A DNA stretch of 56,875 bases from Butyrivibrio sp. LC3010 (GCF_000424385.1 NZ_AUJU01000027.1:1-56875); one strand, 5' to 3'; shown: positions 45,818 through 54,597, counted from the first letter of the stretch. Numbers and translations: made by a program. The notes: generated by a model from the letters alone, not told the origin.

Positions 45818-45861
45818 AAAACAGTCCTTTATCAGTGTAAGTGATGAGGTCTGTTTTTTTA
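45818..45861 (+). terminator. Intrinsic terminator after ldh
   Basis: AAAACAG...TTTATCA pairs with TGATGA...CTGTTTT, with small internal bulges, and is followed by a T-run. Confidence 0.7.
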
Positions 45862-45995
45862 TTCAATAGAAAATTCCTTCGGATTTCCTATTGAATAAAA
45901 AGCGCTCCGCTATGGATGCGACTGGTGCGCAGATGAGTTTTGCAAGCTAAAGCTTGCGCGCACCAGCGCGCAAAGAGTCGCGAGCGACTCTTTGC
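45861..45995. repeat. Cluster of three hairpins after ldh
   Basis: Hairpin 1 is at 45861-45896 (ATTCAATAG arms, nearly perfect). Hairpin 2 is nested at 45922-45966 (CTGGTGCGC / GCGCACCAG, with GCAAGCT / AGCTTGC inside). Hairpin 3 is a perfect 12-bp stem at 45970-45995 (GCAAAGAGTCGC, loop GA). The GC content is far above the flanks. No ORF lies in it. Confidence 0.7.
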
Positions 45996-46261
45996 TCTTG
46001 GCAAGTGGAAGCGAGGATCTTGATGCCTTATATGAAATATTTTAATTTTATTTTATTTTAATATTTTCTATCAATATACACGTTATAATCAATATAACGT
46101 ATATTTTTTTTGAAATGTGGATGAGTATTGAATAAGGGGCATTCCCCTTGTTTACAGCAGGAATGTTCATAAGTCTGTTTCTATAGTTGTATCATATCTT
46201 CTGCTCAGAAAAAGAGAACCGGACTTCTGATAAAAAGTTTTTGGAAATATGAGGTGGGGAA
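45996..46261. promoter_or_regulatory. AT-rich promoter region with a dyad before the ABC remnant
   Basis: ACGTTAT-AATCAAT-ATAACGT at 46080-46100 is a perfect inverted repeat in an AT-rich stretch and looks like a repressor operator. AAGGGG/CCCCTT forms a short hairpin at about 46136-46151. No regulator gene remains beside it. Confidence 0.5.
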
Positions 46262-46444
46262 ATGGAATTATTAAGAATAGAAAACGTTGAAAAGTATTAC
46301 GGCAAAGAGGGCAATATTATCAAAGCCGTTGATGGTATATCTTTAAGCGTGGAATCCGGTGAATTTGTGGCTATTATGGGGGCATCGGGAAGCGGGAAGA
46401 CCACACTTTTGAACTGTGTATCCACGATAGCTTTTAAGCATTAA
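46262..46444 (+). pseudogene. ABC transporter ATPase, truncated just after Walker A
   Basis: 60 codons. The sequence is a normal start of a MacB/LolD-type ATPase (MELLRIENVEKYYGKEGN; ESGEFVAIMGASGSGKTTLLNC), but it leaves the family after LLNCVSTI and stops at AFKH. The Q-loop, signature, Walker B and the FtsX-type permease are missing. A deletion has most likely joined this start to unrelated DNA. Without the rest it cannot hydrolyse ATP in the usual way. The operator-like dyad upstream is kept. Confidence 0.85.
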
Positions 46445-46471
46445 AATATACATACAGGAGGATAAGTTTAT

Positions 46472-47068
46472 ATGACGACTAATCAAAAGAAACAGGCAAG
46501 CTTATTGATAATGATTCACTTGGCACTAATGGCATTGATGATGATCGGTACCACCGGAGCCATGATACATTTTATTATCGACAGCATTAATGCCAATGCC
46601 GCAGGCTTTTCAAATCAGGCCAATGCTTTTATGATGCTGGTGATCCTGGCTATGCTGATTGTCGGTATTTTATACCTGGTAAAGGGATATACAAAGCAGG
46701 CGGCAGTATACTATAAACTGTTCCTGATCCTGAATGTTGCAGTATGTGTACTGACGATCTTTATTGATCTGTGCTTCTATCAAGTAAATATATGGATGAT
46801 CATTATCAGTGTCCTTAATGTCTGTAAGACTATCCTTCTTCTCATTATGGCTTTTGGAAAAGACCTTGGAGAGAAAAAAACATGGACGATATTCTATATG
46901 CTTCTGACAGCAGATGGAATAAAGCTGATCTTAGCGATTATAAATATGGTAAGTATCGGGTTTGATTTCAGTTTTGCGGGATATGTTACCGCTCTGATTT
47001 CTGATGGGACGATCGGATTGGCTGCCAGAGGCAAGTATGAGAACAAAAAGATGCGTGGAAGGACATGA
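46472..47068 (+). CDS. Membrane protein of unknown function
   Basis: 198 residues with about six membrane helices (LLIMIHLALMALMMIGTTGA; MMLVILAMLIVGILYLV; FLILNVAVCVLTIFIDLCF and others) and a basic C-terminus. AGGAGG lies about 9 bases before the ATG. It starts 27 bases after the truncated ABC ATPase, so it may once have been part of that operon. No family was recognised. Confidence 0.72.
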   Translation: MTTNQKKQASLLIMIHLALMALMMIGTTGAMIHFIIDSINANAAGFSNQANAFMMLVILAMLIVGILYLVKGYTKQAAVYYKLFLILNVAVCVLTIFIDLCFYQVNIWMIIISVLNVCKTILLLIMAFGKDLGEKKTWTIFYMLLTADGIKLILAIINMVSIGFDFSFAGYVTALISDGTIGLAARGKYENKKMRGRT

Positions 47069-47099
47069 TTTGTGTTGCAAATAACATTGGAGACCGGAT

Positions 47100-47180
47100 A
47101 TGACAGGTAAAACAAATGAGTTTAAGAAACTTGCCCTGCTTGCGAAAATGAAAAAACTTATTTGCAGAGCTATTTTCTAA
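47100..47180 (+). other. 26-codon ORF, possible gene remnant
   Basis: An ATG at 47100 after GGAGACC opens a basic 26-residue frame (KTNEFKKLALLAKMKKLICR) that ends inside the tail of the convergent LysR gene. The good ribosome site and abrupt end suggest the front of a lost gene, in line with the decay nearby. A functional small peptide cannot be excluded. Confidence 0.35.
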
Positions 47181-48021
47181 CTTTGTATTTTAAAGCTATT
47201 TTCTTATCTGATATCAAATAAAAAATAACAGTGGCACTGTCATCCGTAATCGGAATGAGTACTCTGTCTGGAATGGATCTGCCGGGGAGATTCATGCTTT
47301 CATAAGTGCGAATTGTTATATCGGTGGCAAAATTAGGCAGAATTGAGGATTCTATAAGTTGTTCAAGAGCGTCATAGTCGTTTTGTATTATGAACTTTGA
47401 ATCGGGCATTTCTTCCATAACGAGTTTATCCCATATTCCTACTTCAGACAGCATTAAAAAGCTTTCGCCGTTTAGTTCACGGAAAGAAAGCTTTTTCTTT
47501 TTTGCAAACCGATGGCTCTTTGGCAGTGAAACGTAAAGCTGTTCAGAATCATATTTTTCGCAAATGAATTCATCATCCTCTAATGGACGGGAAAGGATAA
47601 TGAATTGATATTGGTTGTTCCTTAGACCGGATATCAGTTCATCTTCTGACTTGTTTTCTGAGATTATTGACATGTCAGGGAATAGTGCTGAAAGAGAAGG
47701 GATAAACTCCATAAGAGGTCCCGGACCAACAGAACCGACTGCGATAGTTCTTTTACTCCTCTCAAGGGCACGAAGGTGATCTATCATGTGCTGTTCTTCA
47801 TTTAGTATGCGTCTCGCGTAATCTGCAGCCAGTAATCCATTCTCGTTTAATGATAACCTGTTTTTGGTGCGCTCAAATATTGGAACTCCGAGAAGTTCTT
47901 CTAATTTCTGCATAGATCTTGTCAGTGATGGCTGAGTCAGATGGAGTTCTTCAGAAGCCTTTGACAAAGTACCGTATCTAGCGAAAGCATCTAATTGTTC
48001 AAGTAAATATATCTCTATCAT
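47170..48021 (-). CDS. LysR-family transcriptional regulator
   Basis: 283 residues from ATG 48021 (AAGGAG upstream); the frame is open further but lacks a site. The N-terminal winged helix (IEIYLLEQLDAFARYGTLSKASEEL... TQPSLTRSMQKLEELLGVP IFERT, in part) is followed by a typical effector-binding domain. It is divergent from the aldo/keto reductase gene at 48176, with a 155-base gap that should hold its binding site, so it likely controls the redox genes there. The effector is unknown. Confidence 0.9.
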   Translation of the reverse strand: MIEIYLLEQLDAFARYGTLSKASEELHLTQPSLTRSMQKLEELLGVPIFERTKNRLSLNENGLLAADYARRILNEEQHMIDHLRALERSKRTIAVGSVGPGPLMEFIPSLSALFPDMSIISENKSEDELISGLRNNQYQFIILSRPLEDDEFICEKYDSEQLYVSLPKSHRFAKKKKLSFRELNGESFLMLSEVGIWDKLVMEEMPDSKFIIQNDYDALEQLIESSILPNFATDITIRTYESMNLPGRSIPDRVLIPITDDSATVIFYLISDKKIALKYKVRK

Positions 48022-48175
48022 ATGAAAACTCCTTGGAATAACATTACTATACGTTTTAAGTATAGCACAATACCCAATTGGCATTGTACATATAAAAAAG
48101 CTGCTGATAAGATGGGATTGTAGGAACAAAAAATATTTGACTCGTTGATCTTTATATTAACAGGAGGTATACAAA

Positions 48176-49033
48176 ATGGAATACGTAACACTTAATACAG
48201 GAGCAAGAATGCCACTTGAAGGCTTTGGAGTTTTTCAGATTCCTGATGCAGCAGAATGTGAGAGAGTAGTTTACGATGCCATAAAGACAGGCTACAGACT
48301 TCTTGATACTGCAGCATCATATATGAACGAAGAGGCTGTCGGACGAGGAGTTAAAAAAGCTATTGAAGATGGCCTTGTGACAAGAGATCAACTTTTTATC
48401 ACAACCAAAGTATGGGTCAGCGATATGAAGACTGAAGAGACTGCATATGAAGCAGTAAAGACTTCCCTTAAGAAGCTTGATATGGGTTATGCAGACCTTA
48501 TTCTTCTTCACCAGCCTATGGGAGATTACTTTGCAGCATACAGAGGAATCACAAGAGCATATAAAGAAGGCCTTACAAAGGCTATCGGTGTTGCCAACTT
48601 CTACCCTGCTATTCTGGCTAACTTCTGTGAAACCGTGGAAGTGATCCCTGCAGTTAATCAGGTTGAGCTTCATCCTTTCTTTGCACAGGAGGGCGCCCTT
48701 GAGAACATGAAAGCCTATGGAGTAGTGCCTCAGGCATGGGGACCTCTTGCGGAGGGAAAACATGGTATTTTCACAGATCCTGACCTTACAGCAATTGGAA
48801 ATAAGTACGGAAAGAGTGCTGCACAAGTAGTCCTTAAGTGGAATGCTCAGAGAGGCGTATCTATTATTCCAAAGTCCACACATGTAGAGCGTATGGAACA
48901 AAATATTGATATATGGGATTTTGATCTTACAGATGAAGAGATGAAAACAGTAGCTTACAAAGACCTTGGACACAGCGAGATTGTAAATCATGATGATCCT
49001 GGTTTTGTAAAGTTTGTACTCAACCTGCACTAA
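48176..49033 (+). CDS. Aldo/keto reductase
   Basis: 285 residues, a single TIM-barrel NADPH-dependent reductase. The catalytic tetrad is visible: Asp and Tyr in RLLDTAASYMNE, Lys in ITTKVW, and His in LILLHQP. The cofactor site IIPKSTHVERMEQN is near the end. AGGAGG lies about 8 bases before the ATG. It is transcribed away from a LysR gene that likely controls it, and is followed by a broken DUF4405/flavodoxin gene and an FMN reductase, a common clostridial redox set. Physiological substrate unknown. Confidence 0.92.
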   Translation: MEYVTLNTGARMPLEGFGVFQIPDAAECERVVYDAIKTGYRLLDTAASYMNEEAVGRGVKKAIEDGLVTRDQLFITTKVWVSDMKTEETAYEAVKTSLKKLDMGYADLILLHQPMGDYFAAYRGITRAYKEGLTKAIGVANFYPAILANFCETVEVIPAVNQVELHPFFAQEGALENMKAYGVVPQAWGPLAEGKHGIFTDPDLTAIGNKYGKSAAQVVLKWNAQRGVSIIPKSTHVERMEQNIDIWDFDLTDEEMKTVAYKDLGHSEIVNHDDPGFVKFVLNLH

Positions 49034-49080
49034 GAGTATTACGGCACTTGTTAATTGAATTAGGGAATGATTTATTGTAA

Positions 49081-49707
49081 ATGAAAACAAATACGATTGT
49101 GAAAGTTTTAGTTGATATCGGGATGACCATAATATTGATGCTGCTTATGGCTTATGAGCTTGTGGGAAGACAGGCTCATGAGTGGCTTGGCATGGGAATG
49201 ATGGCTCTTTTCATCCTGCATCATGTGCTCAACAGGAAGTGGTCTAAAAGCATATTTAAAGGAAAATACGCATTGTTCAGATTATTTCAGACCATAGTTG
49301 TATTAATAATACTTATAACTATGCTGGGCTCCATGATAAGTGGAATCATGCTTTCGGAGTATGTATTTGCCTTTGTAAAACCAGGCAGCGGATATGAGAT
49401 ATTCCGAAATATCCACATGTTGAGCGCCTATTGGGGATTTGTATTTATGTCCATTCATATCGGAACAAATGTGGGTGTGATGACAGATCCTATCTGGTGG
49501 GGCATTGCAGCCTGGCCTGTAAATGAGTTCATTACATCTAATGATTTTTCGGATAAAACAGTAATTCCTTTCTGTACTTCATCAAGTTCAGGACTTGGAC
49601 AAAGCGGTGAATTATTAGAAGAGATGGCCGGAAGGCATGAGATTCCGCTCAGGAGTATCCGAAGAAGATGTGACAAACTGGGTAAAAGGTCTGGAATTCT
49701 AATATAA
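49081..49707 (+). pseudogene. DUF4405 / flavodoxin chimera with frameshift
   Basis: The open frame codes for 208 residues. Residues 1 to about 146 are a DUF4405 membrane domain (LFILHHVLNRKW; NIHMLSAYWGFVFMSIHIG), then the chain runs straight into the C-terminal part of a flavodoxin-like protein (DKTVIPFCTSSSSGLGQSGELLEEMAG). After about 49628 the family sequence continues in another frame (RFRSGVSEEDVTNWVKGLEF, TAA at 49700-49702), while the open frame gives an unrelated tail. So an in-frame deletion fused two neighbours and a later frameshift broke the end. Confidence 0.8.
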
Positions 49708-49731
49708 CAGCAAAATGATGGAGGATATAAA

Positions 49732-50178
49732 ATGAGCATTTTATTTATCAATGGAAGCCCAAATAAAAACGGAAATACAGCAGAATTGGCGAGGGAACTT
49801 CTTGACGGCAAGGAATATGAGACATTGAACCTGATCGATTATAAAATTTATGCATATGGACAGGAATATTCTGATGATCAGTTCGATGATATTGTCGAAG
49901 CTATCAAAAAGGTGGACACTGTAGTTATGGGTTCACCATTCTATTGGCATAATATATGTGGCTTGATGAGAAATTTTCTTGACCGCTGCTATGGACCAAT
50001 CGGACAAGGTGAGTTTAAAGGAAAGAAGCTGTATTTTATAATGCAGGGGGCTGCTCCGGAGAAATGGCAGTTGGAAGCCTGTGATTTTACAATGTCACGT
50101 TTTGCTGGACTATATGGTTTTGAGTATAAGGGGATGATTACGGATTCTAAAGAAGCTAAGAACATTAGAATGGAATAG
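49732..50178 (+). CDS. NAD(P)H-dependent FMN reductase / flavodoxin-like oxidoreductase
   Basis: 148 residues. Flavodoxin-like fold with the FMN phosphate loop INGSPNKNGNTAELA at the N-terminus, VVMGSPFYWHNICGLMRNFLDR as the central motif, and FIMQGAAPEKW. It should pass electrons from NAD(P)H to a flavin or quinone. GGAGG lies about 9 bases before the ATG. It is about full length for its short subfamily. It closes the LysR-linked redox cluster, and a terminator follows at 50213-50248. Confidence 0.87.
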   Translation: MSILFINGSPNKNGNTAELARELLDGKEYETLNLIDYKIYAYGQEYSDDQFDDIVEAIKKVDTVVMGSPFYWHNICGLMRNFLDRCYGPIGQGEFKGKKLYFIMQGAAPEKWQLEACDFTMSRFAGLYGFEYKGMITDSKEAKNIRME

Positions 50179-50212
50179 GTTTTGAAACTGATGAAAGAGC
50201 GTTAAGGCACAG

Positions 50213-50248
50213 GGCGTATAAACTATATGGTTTATGCGTCTTTTTCTT
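50213..50248 (+). terminator. Intrinsic terminator after the FMN reductase gene
   Basis: GGCGTATAAAC pairs with GTTTATGCGTC (one wobble), followed by TTTTTCTTTT. A second small hairpin (AAAAGTAC/GTACTTTT) lies at about 50263-50282. Confidence 0.75.
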
Positions 50249-50532
50249 TTACTCAAAAGTACAACGTCATCGTACTTTTATCTTCATAAGTCCAATTTTT
50301 GGTAAGACAAATAAGTGGTAGTAGATACTTTATCATTTCTCAGAATATCTCAGAATCAAAAATGTGCCTGACTTTTTGACTACTTTTCATGTCCATGATT
50401 TTCCTAGATATTCGTAGTTATTACACAAACTGTGATATTATAGTTCTGTCACCGTGATATGTGAACACTTTTCTAATCCCGCAACGGTGCGCATTACAGG
50501 AAATAACCCAGAATTTCAAGGAGCAAAGATAA

Positions 50533-50586
50533 ATGATAAGAATTCTATTCGTCTGCCACGGCAGGACTCTGGCTGGCTGCGAATAA
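50533..50586 (+). pseudogene. 5' stub of a low-molecular-weight protein tyrosine phosphatase gene (first copy)
   Basis: 18 codons starting MIRILFVCHGR. True enzymes continue into the CX5R phosphate loop (CHGNICRSPMAE), but here homology ends after CHG and the frame stops. A second stub in the same direction is at 54598. The DNA around the break contains the palindrome CTGCCACGGCAG. The rest of the roughly 700-base gap (50179-50879) holds the terminator and DNA in which I recognise nothing else. Confidence 0.6.
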
Positions 50587-50879
50587 CGCGGATATAGTGG
50601 TCTGAAACGCGGCAGGCAAGCATATTTCTATATATGGTTCGTATACGTTTCAGAGTACTAAAAACAGAAAAGAAAGAATAGTGTATGCTTAATTTGTAGC
50701 CTTCTGCATACCTTATAACGATTATCACACTTTCTAACGAATATACCGTTAAAGAGTATATTCATATCCGAAGACCAGTTATGGCCTGGGCTCCATTGTA
50801 AGATTGTCGTGTTGATGTCCAAGATGAGGTGACGTGGCGGTCTCAAATTAAAGAATAAATAATAATGTTGGGGGATAAA

Positions 50880-52214
50880 ATGATAGATATATTTGAAAAA
50901 ATATTATTGGGAGCGGTTGGACTTTTTGTTTTTCAGGAGTTTGCTTCATATATTTTAAATAAAATATTTCAAAAAGCGGAGAAAAAAATTCCAAGTATTT
51001 TTGGATTTGTAAAGAATAATTATATTAATAATTTTTACAAAGTAAAAAATTCTGAGGATTATAAAAAATTTGAGTATGAATATTTAAGAGAATATTATGG
51101 GGATTATTTTTTTTCTGACACAGTAACTGGAGGGAAAATACCTGTTTTTTCTGTATCATACAAAAATATTACGAAGGCGGATTCGTCAATTAGAGATTAT
51201 GATATTTTAGGAAATAAAGAAAACGTAGATTTTGATTTTTCTCCTGAAAACCATCAGAAGTATAAAAGGAATAAGTATTATAGGGAATACCATTTTCTTG
51301 TCGGTTCTAAGATAAAAGCTCCCGATCGTCCGGGATATATGCTAGATGAATTGATATGTGATAAAGATGGGAAAATGGAACAGTTTAAAGGATACGTAGG
51401 TACATATGCTGAAAATGTGTATTCAAATCATGTGTTAGAGTATGAATTGTTTAAACTCTACAGAAAAAGAAAGAAAGGCTACAGATACTTGATAAAAAAA
51501 TCAAGAATTCGTAATGCAATGCATAAATCTGTTTGTGGTAAAGATGAGGTTCAAGAATATTTTGATTCTATGAGAAAGTCATTATGTAGAGGGGAAGGTC
51601 GGGATTCTCTGTTGAGTGTTCAAATGCTAGTACTAATTAAAAATGATGATAATTATGATATTAAAATAATACAGAGATCTAAAGAAGTAGCGGTGGCACC
51701 GGAACGATTTCAGTTAGTTCCGTCTGGCGGTTTTGAAATACTAAATGATTCCGTCTCAGGTTATTCAAAATACGAGGTTGAAGATAATTATTCAGCGGGC
51801 TGCGCGGTGTTTCGTGAATATTTGGAGGAAATATTTGGAATAGAGGAATTTGAAGGAAGAGGAGTTGGGTCAGTAAATGAGGCGTTAATGAAGGATTTTC
51901 GAATACAAAAAATCAACCAACTTATTAAGGAAGGAAAAGCAGATTTTAGTTTTCTTGGTAGTGTTATTGATTTGGCAGGCCTCAGACATGAATTATCATT
52001 CGTGTTAGTAATATATGATGATGAGTATAATAATCAAAACCAGTTTATGGGAAATGAAGAATGCAAGAATAGGAATTTTATTTCAGGTGTCACATTAAAA
52101 AATTTTGAGAAACGTGATGATATTTGGGAAAACCTCCACGGACCTAGCGCAGCTATGTGGATGCTTTTTAAAAATAGTGAAATTTACAAAAAATTAGTAG
52201 AAGATATTGATTAA
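50880..52214 (+). CDS. Membrane-anchored Nudix-like protein
   Basis: 444 residues from ATG 50880, with GGGGGA 4-9 bases upstream. A single helix lies near the N-terminus (about 5-27; LLGAVGLFVFQEFASYIL), followed by about 240 residues of Lys/Tyr/Asn-rich unknown sequence. From about 262 a Nudix-like fold is suggested: LSVQMLVLIKNDDNYDIKII, QLVPSGGFEI (Gly283, Gly284), and SAGCAVFREYLEEIFGIEEF with REYLEE at 312-317. The box differs from the canonical one by about 14 extra residues between GG and RE and one extra residue before the last Gly. Base composition is far more AT-rich than the neighbours. Possibly a nucleotide-cleaving or nucleotide-sensing effector. Confidence 0.65.
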   Translation: MIDIFEKILLGAVGLFVFQEFASYILNKIFQKAEKKIPSIFGFVKNNYINNFYKVKNSEDYKKFEYEYLREYYGDYFFSDTVTGGKIPVFSVSYKNITKADSSIRDYDILGNKENVDFDFSPENHQKYKRNKYYREYHFLVGSKIKAPDRPGYMLDELICDKDGKMEQFKGYVGTYAENVYSNHVLEYELFKLYRKRKKGYRYLIKKSRIRNAMHKSVCGKDEVQEYFDSMRKSLCRGEGRDSLLSVQMLVLIKNDDNYDIKIIQRSKEVAVAPERFQLVPSGGFEILNDSVSGYSKYEVEDNYSAGCAVFREYLEEIFGIEEFEGRGVGSVNEALMKDFRIQKINQLIKEGKADFSFLGSVIDLAGLRHELSFVLVIYDDEYNNQNQFMGNEECKNRNFISGVTLKNFEKRDDIWENLHGPSAAMWMLFKNSEIYKKLVEDID

Positions 52215-52274
52215 GATTTAGTTCTGGACAATGCAGATGTTTTCAGATTAGGTGTATGCTAGTTATTTTTATAC

Positions 52275-52637
52275 GTGTTAAATATAAAGTCAATATTATT
52301 CCGAATTCAGAATAATATTGATATGCTTTTCTACAATATTACCCTGCACTGTTATGTTGTGATAGAGGTTAAAATCAGAGCCTTTGAGCCCGGAGATATG
52401 GGACAGATAGGAACGTATGTTGCTGCTGTCGATGGTATTCTCAGGAAGGATGGGGATGCTCCTACGGTGGGGTTACTTGTATGTAAAAACAAGGATAATG
52501 TGCTGGCACAGTATGCGGTGAACAGTTCCAATGCCCCAGTAGGTATATCAGAGTATGAATTATCGGATCTTATGCCGGAGAATTTCAAGGGGACTTTACC
52601 GTCTATTGAAGAAATAGAACGTGAATTAAAAGAATAA
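52275..52637 (+). pseudogene. C-terminal remnant of a YhcG/DUF1016 PD-(D/E)xK nuclease
   Basis: The open frame holds 120 codons. From about residue 12 it matches the nuclease domain end of YhcG-type proteins: NIDMLFYNITLHCYVVIEVK (the E-x-K core), TYVAAVDGILRKDGDAPTVGLLVCK and APVGISEYEL. Full proteins have about 340 residues with a DUF1016 N-terminal domain, which is absent here. No ribosome site supports the frame start. It is probably a 5'-deleted gene next to the Nudix-like gene. Confidence 0.78.
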
Positions 52638-52652
52638 ACGTGAGGATTAGAT

Positions 52653-53216
52653 ATGTATTATCATGCTTCCCGGGTTGAAGGAATTAAGCAATTAGAGCCG
52701 AGGGTATCGGATCATCATATTCCGCTGGTTTATTTCTCAACTAAAAGAGAAAATACGCTTGTTTATCTCAGCAATGCTATAGAGAAGTACTGCAGGGAAA
52801 CAGGCTTTGTCTATGATGGAATATGGAAAAAATGGGGACCGTACGGTTTTACAAAAGATGGGATACAGCTACTACAGGAGTATTATCCTGACGCGCTTGA
52901 AAAGACATATAAGGGTGTTTCGGGATATATCTACAGCGTAGAAAGTATTACAGATTCCGGATTTGAGATCAGGATACCGGATGCTGCATCGAGCAACGAA
53001 CCTGTAAAAGTAACAGGTTCGGAGTTTATTCTGGATGCATATGAAGCAATTCTCGAGGCAGAAGAAAAAGGGCTTATAGCAATTATGAGATACGATGAAA
53101 TGTCTGAGAAAATGAGAGAATGGAACAGAAGAACAATCCTACAAGAATATGAAGAAGCTGTAGACCATCCAGAATATCGTCATTTTCTGAAGGAAAATTT
53201 TACGTACATTCAATAA
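52653..53216 (+). CDS. Conserved hypothetical protein, possibly ADP-ribosyltransferase-like fold
   Basis: 187 residues. The start YYHASRVEGIKQLEPR...PLVYFSTKRENTLVYL recalls the beginning of ADP-ribosyltransferase-fold proteins (DarT/2'-phosphotransferase type: Tyr-His at the start and a substrate loop), but the usual catalytic Glu context was not identified. The middle holds a GIWKKWGPYGFTKDGIQ segment and the end is helical. It starts 15 bases after the nuclease remnant, preceded by GTGAGGA. Similar proteins appear in many clostridia as hypothetical proteins. Function not known. Confidence 0.7.
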   Translation: MYYHASRVEGIKQLEPRVSDHHIPLVYFSTKRENTLVYLSNAIEKYCRETGFVYDGIWKKWGPYGFTKDGIQLLQEYYPDALEKTYKGVSGYIYSVESITDSGFEIRIPDAASSNEPVKVTGSEFILDAYEAILEAEEKGLIAIMRYDEMSEKMREWNRRTILQEYEEAVDHPEYRHFLKENFTYIQ

Positions 53217-53240
53217 GTATGGAGAAGGAAGTATGATCTT

Positions 53241-53792
53241 ATGCCGGATTATTCAGAGGTCGTGATAGAGACAAGCAATTTGATCATGAAAAAGGCTGTA
53301 TTTGGTGACTGGGAGCAGCTGTACCGAAATATAACAAGCCGACCGGAGTCTGCCATATATATGCTATGGAAGATCGATGATTCTGAGGAAGAATCAAAGG
53401 ACAGGATGCTTCGGACTCTTGATTTTCAAAGTAAAGAAAAGTATGCGCTTACCGTATATCTGAAAACGGAAAGCGGATTAGAGGCCATTGGATGGGCATC
53501 CATGCGTGAGGTCAATACTGGTGTATATGAGGATATGGGAATCGCCATTGGACCGGACTTTGTCGGAAAAGGATATGGAAAACAGATTCTAAATGCATTG
53601 TGCGATGAGGCAAGAAATCAAGGTGCGAAGGAGTTTCACTGTAGTTGCCGTGAAAAAAATCTGGCTTCAAGAGGATTGCAGGATGCATGCGGGTTTAAGT
53701 TTGACTACAGGTCTGAGGAGAAAACAGACCCCAGAACGGGAGAAATATACGTGGTGGTGAACGCTAAAAAAGATCTTCAGTATGTAGTTTGA
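53241..53792 (+). CDS. GNAT acetyltransferase of the RimJ/RimL type
   Basis: 183 residues. It has the family start VVIETSNLIMKKAVFGDWEQLY, a central IGWASMREVN strand, and the acetyl-CoA loop GKGYGK with MGIAIGPDFVGKGYGKQIL before it. The end (RGLQDACGFKFDYRSEE) is typical. It could acetylate an N-terminal amino group or a small molecule. It begins 24 bases after the previous gene, so the genes from 52653 may be one transcript. Confidence 0.87.
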   Translation: MPDYSEVVIETSNLIMKKAVFGDWEQLYRNITSRPESAIYMLWKIDDSEEESKDRMLRTLDFQSKEKYALTVYLKTESGLEAIGWASMREVNTGVYEDMGIAIGPDFVGKGYGKQILNALCDEARNQGAKEFHCSCREKNLASRGLQDACGFKFDYRSEEKTDPRTGEIYVVVNAKKDLQYVV

Positions 53793-53871
53793 TCATCTCG
53801 AATAGTCGAAGGTTGTCGATAAGACTGAAGTTAATTCTTATGTTGGCTTTTGTAAGGAGGGAAGGAAAAAG

Positions 53872-54531
53872 ATGAAATACCAATACAAAGAAATGCCTGA
53901 ATCTATGAGTGGGACATACGGAGAATTTGCAAAAAACTTCGGATTTGATTGGAAAGAATTTATAATGGGAATACCGACACCGATGTTTCTTGTCACAACC
54001 TATAAATCTAATGGACAACCAAATGCTACGATGCAGTCATGGGCAGGGTTTACGAGTGCGAATCATGGAGACGGGTATTACGTGATTCTATGCAGCGTGA
54101 ATAAGAGAGGACATCTTTACCAAAGCTTAAATGAAAAGAAGGTAGCAGTGCTAAATTTCATGTCATCTGATTTATACGAAGCCTGCATGAAGACAATACA
54201 GAACAATCAGTTCGAGGCGGATGAGATAACTTCGTCAGGGCTTACTGCGGAGAAAGCTTCATGGGTAGAAGCGCCGATGGTCGCTGAATGTTTCATGAAC
54301 CTTGAGTGTAGGTATTTGTGGGAGAAAGAAATTGTACCGGGTGATGATCATGTTATGATCTGCCTTGAAGTCGTAGGCGGGCATATAGAGAAGGATTATA
54401 TGGAGGATATGTTTGGAGATAAAGGGGTTCTTTACAATGTCCATTATCCGATAAATCCGGAAGACGTGAAAGAAAAAGGTTGCGATTATGTGGCTGCACT
54501 TAGGAAAGCAAATCAATCCTACGAATATTGA
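53872..54531 (+). CDS. Flavin reductase-like (flavoredoxin) FMN-binding protein
   Basis: 219 residues. Split beta-barrel FMN-binding domain: GIPTPMFLVTTYKSNGQPNATMQSW (in part), YYVILCSVNKRGHLYQSL, and KVAVLNFMSSDLYEACM. The family reduces or carries FMN with NAD(P)H partners. AAGGAGG precedes the ATG. It is the last gene of the accessory stretch; the second phosphatase stub lies 67 bases further. Confidence 0.87.
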   Translation: MKYQYKEMPESMSGTYGEFAKNFGFDWKEFIMGIPTPMFLVTTYKSNGQPNATMQSWAGFTSANHGDGYYVILCSVNKRGHLYQSLNEKKVAVLNFMSSDLYEACMKTIQNNQFEADEITSSGLTAEKASWVEAPMVAECFMNLECRYLWEKEIVPGDDHVMICLEVVGGHIEKDYMEDMFGDKGVLYNVHYPINPEDVKEKGCDYVAALRKANQSYEY

Positions 54532-54597
54532 TGAGATATGAAATATATGCGCAAAACTACGATTGAAAAAACTTCTGAAGTGTAAAGGATACGAAAA

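Noticed and set aside
50658..50846. 62-codon minus-strand ORF in the gap before the Nudix-like gene
   Set aside because: There is no ribosome site, no recognisable domain, and no support from neighbours.
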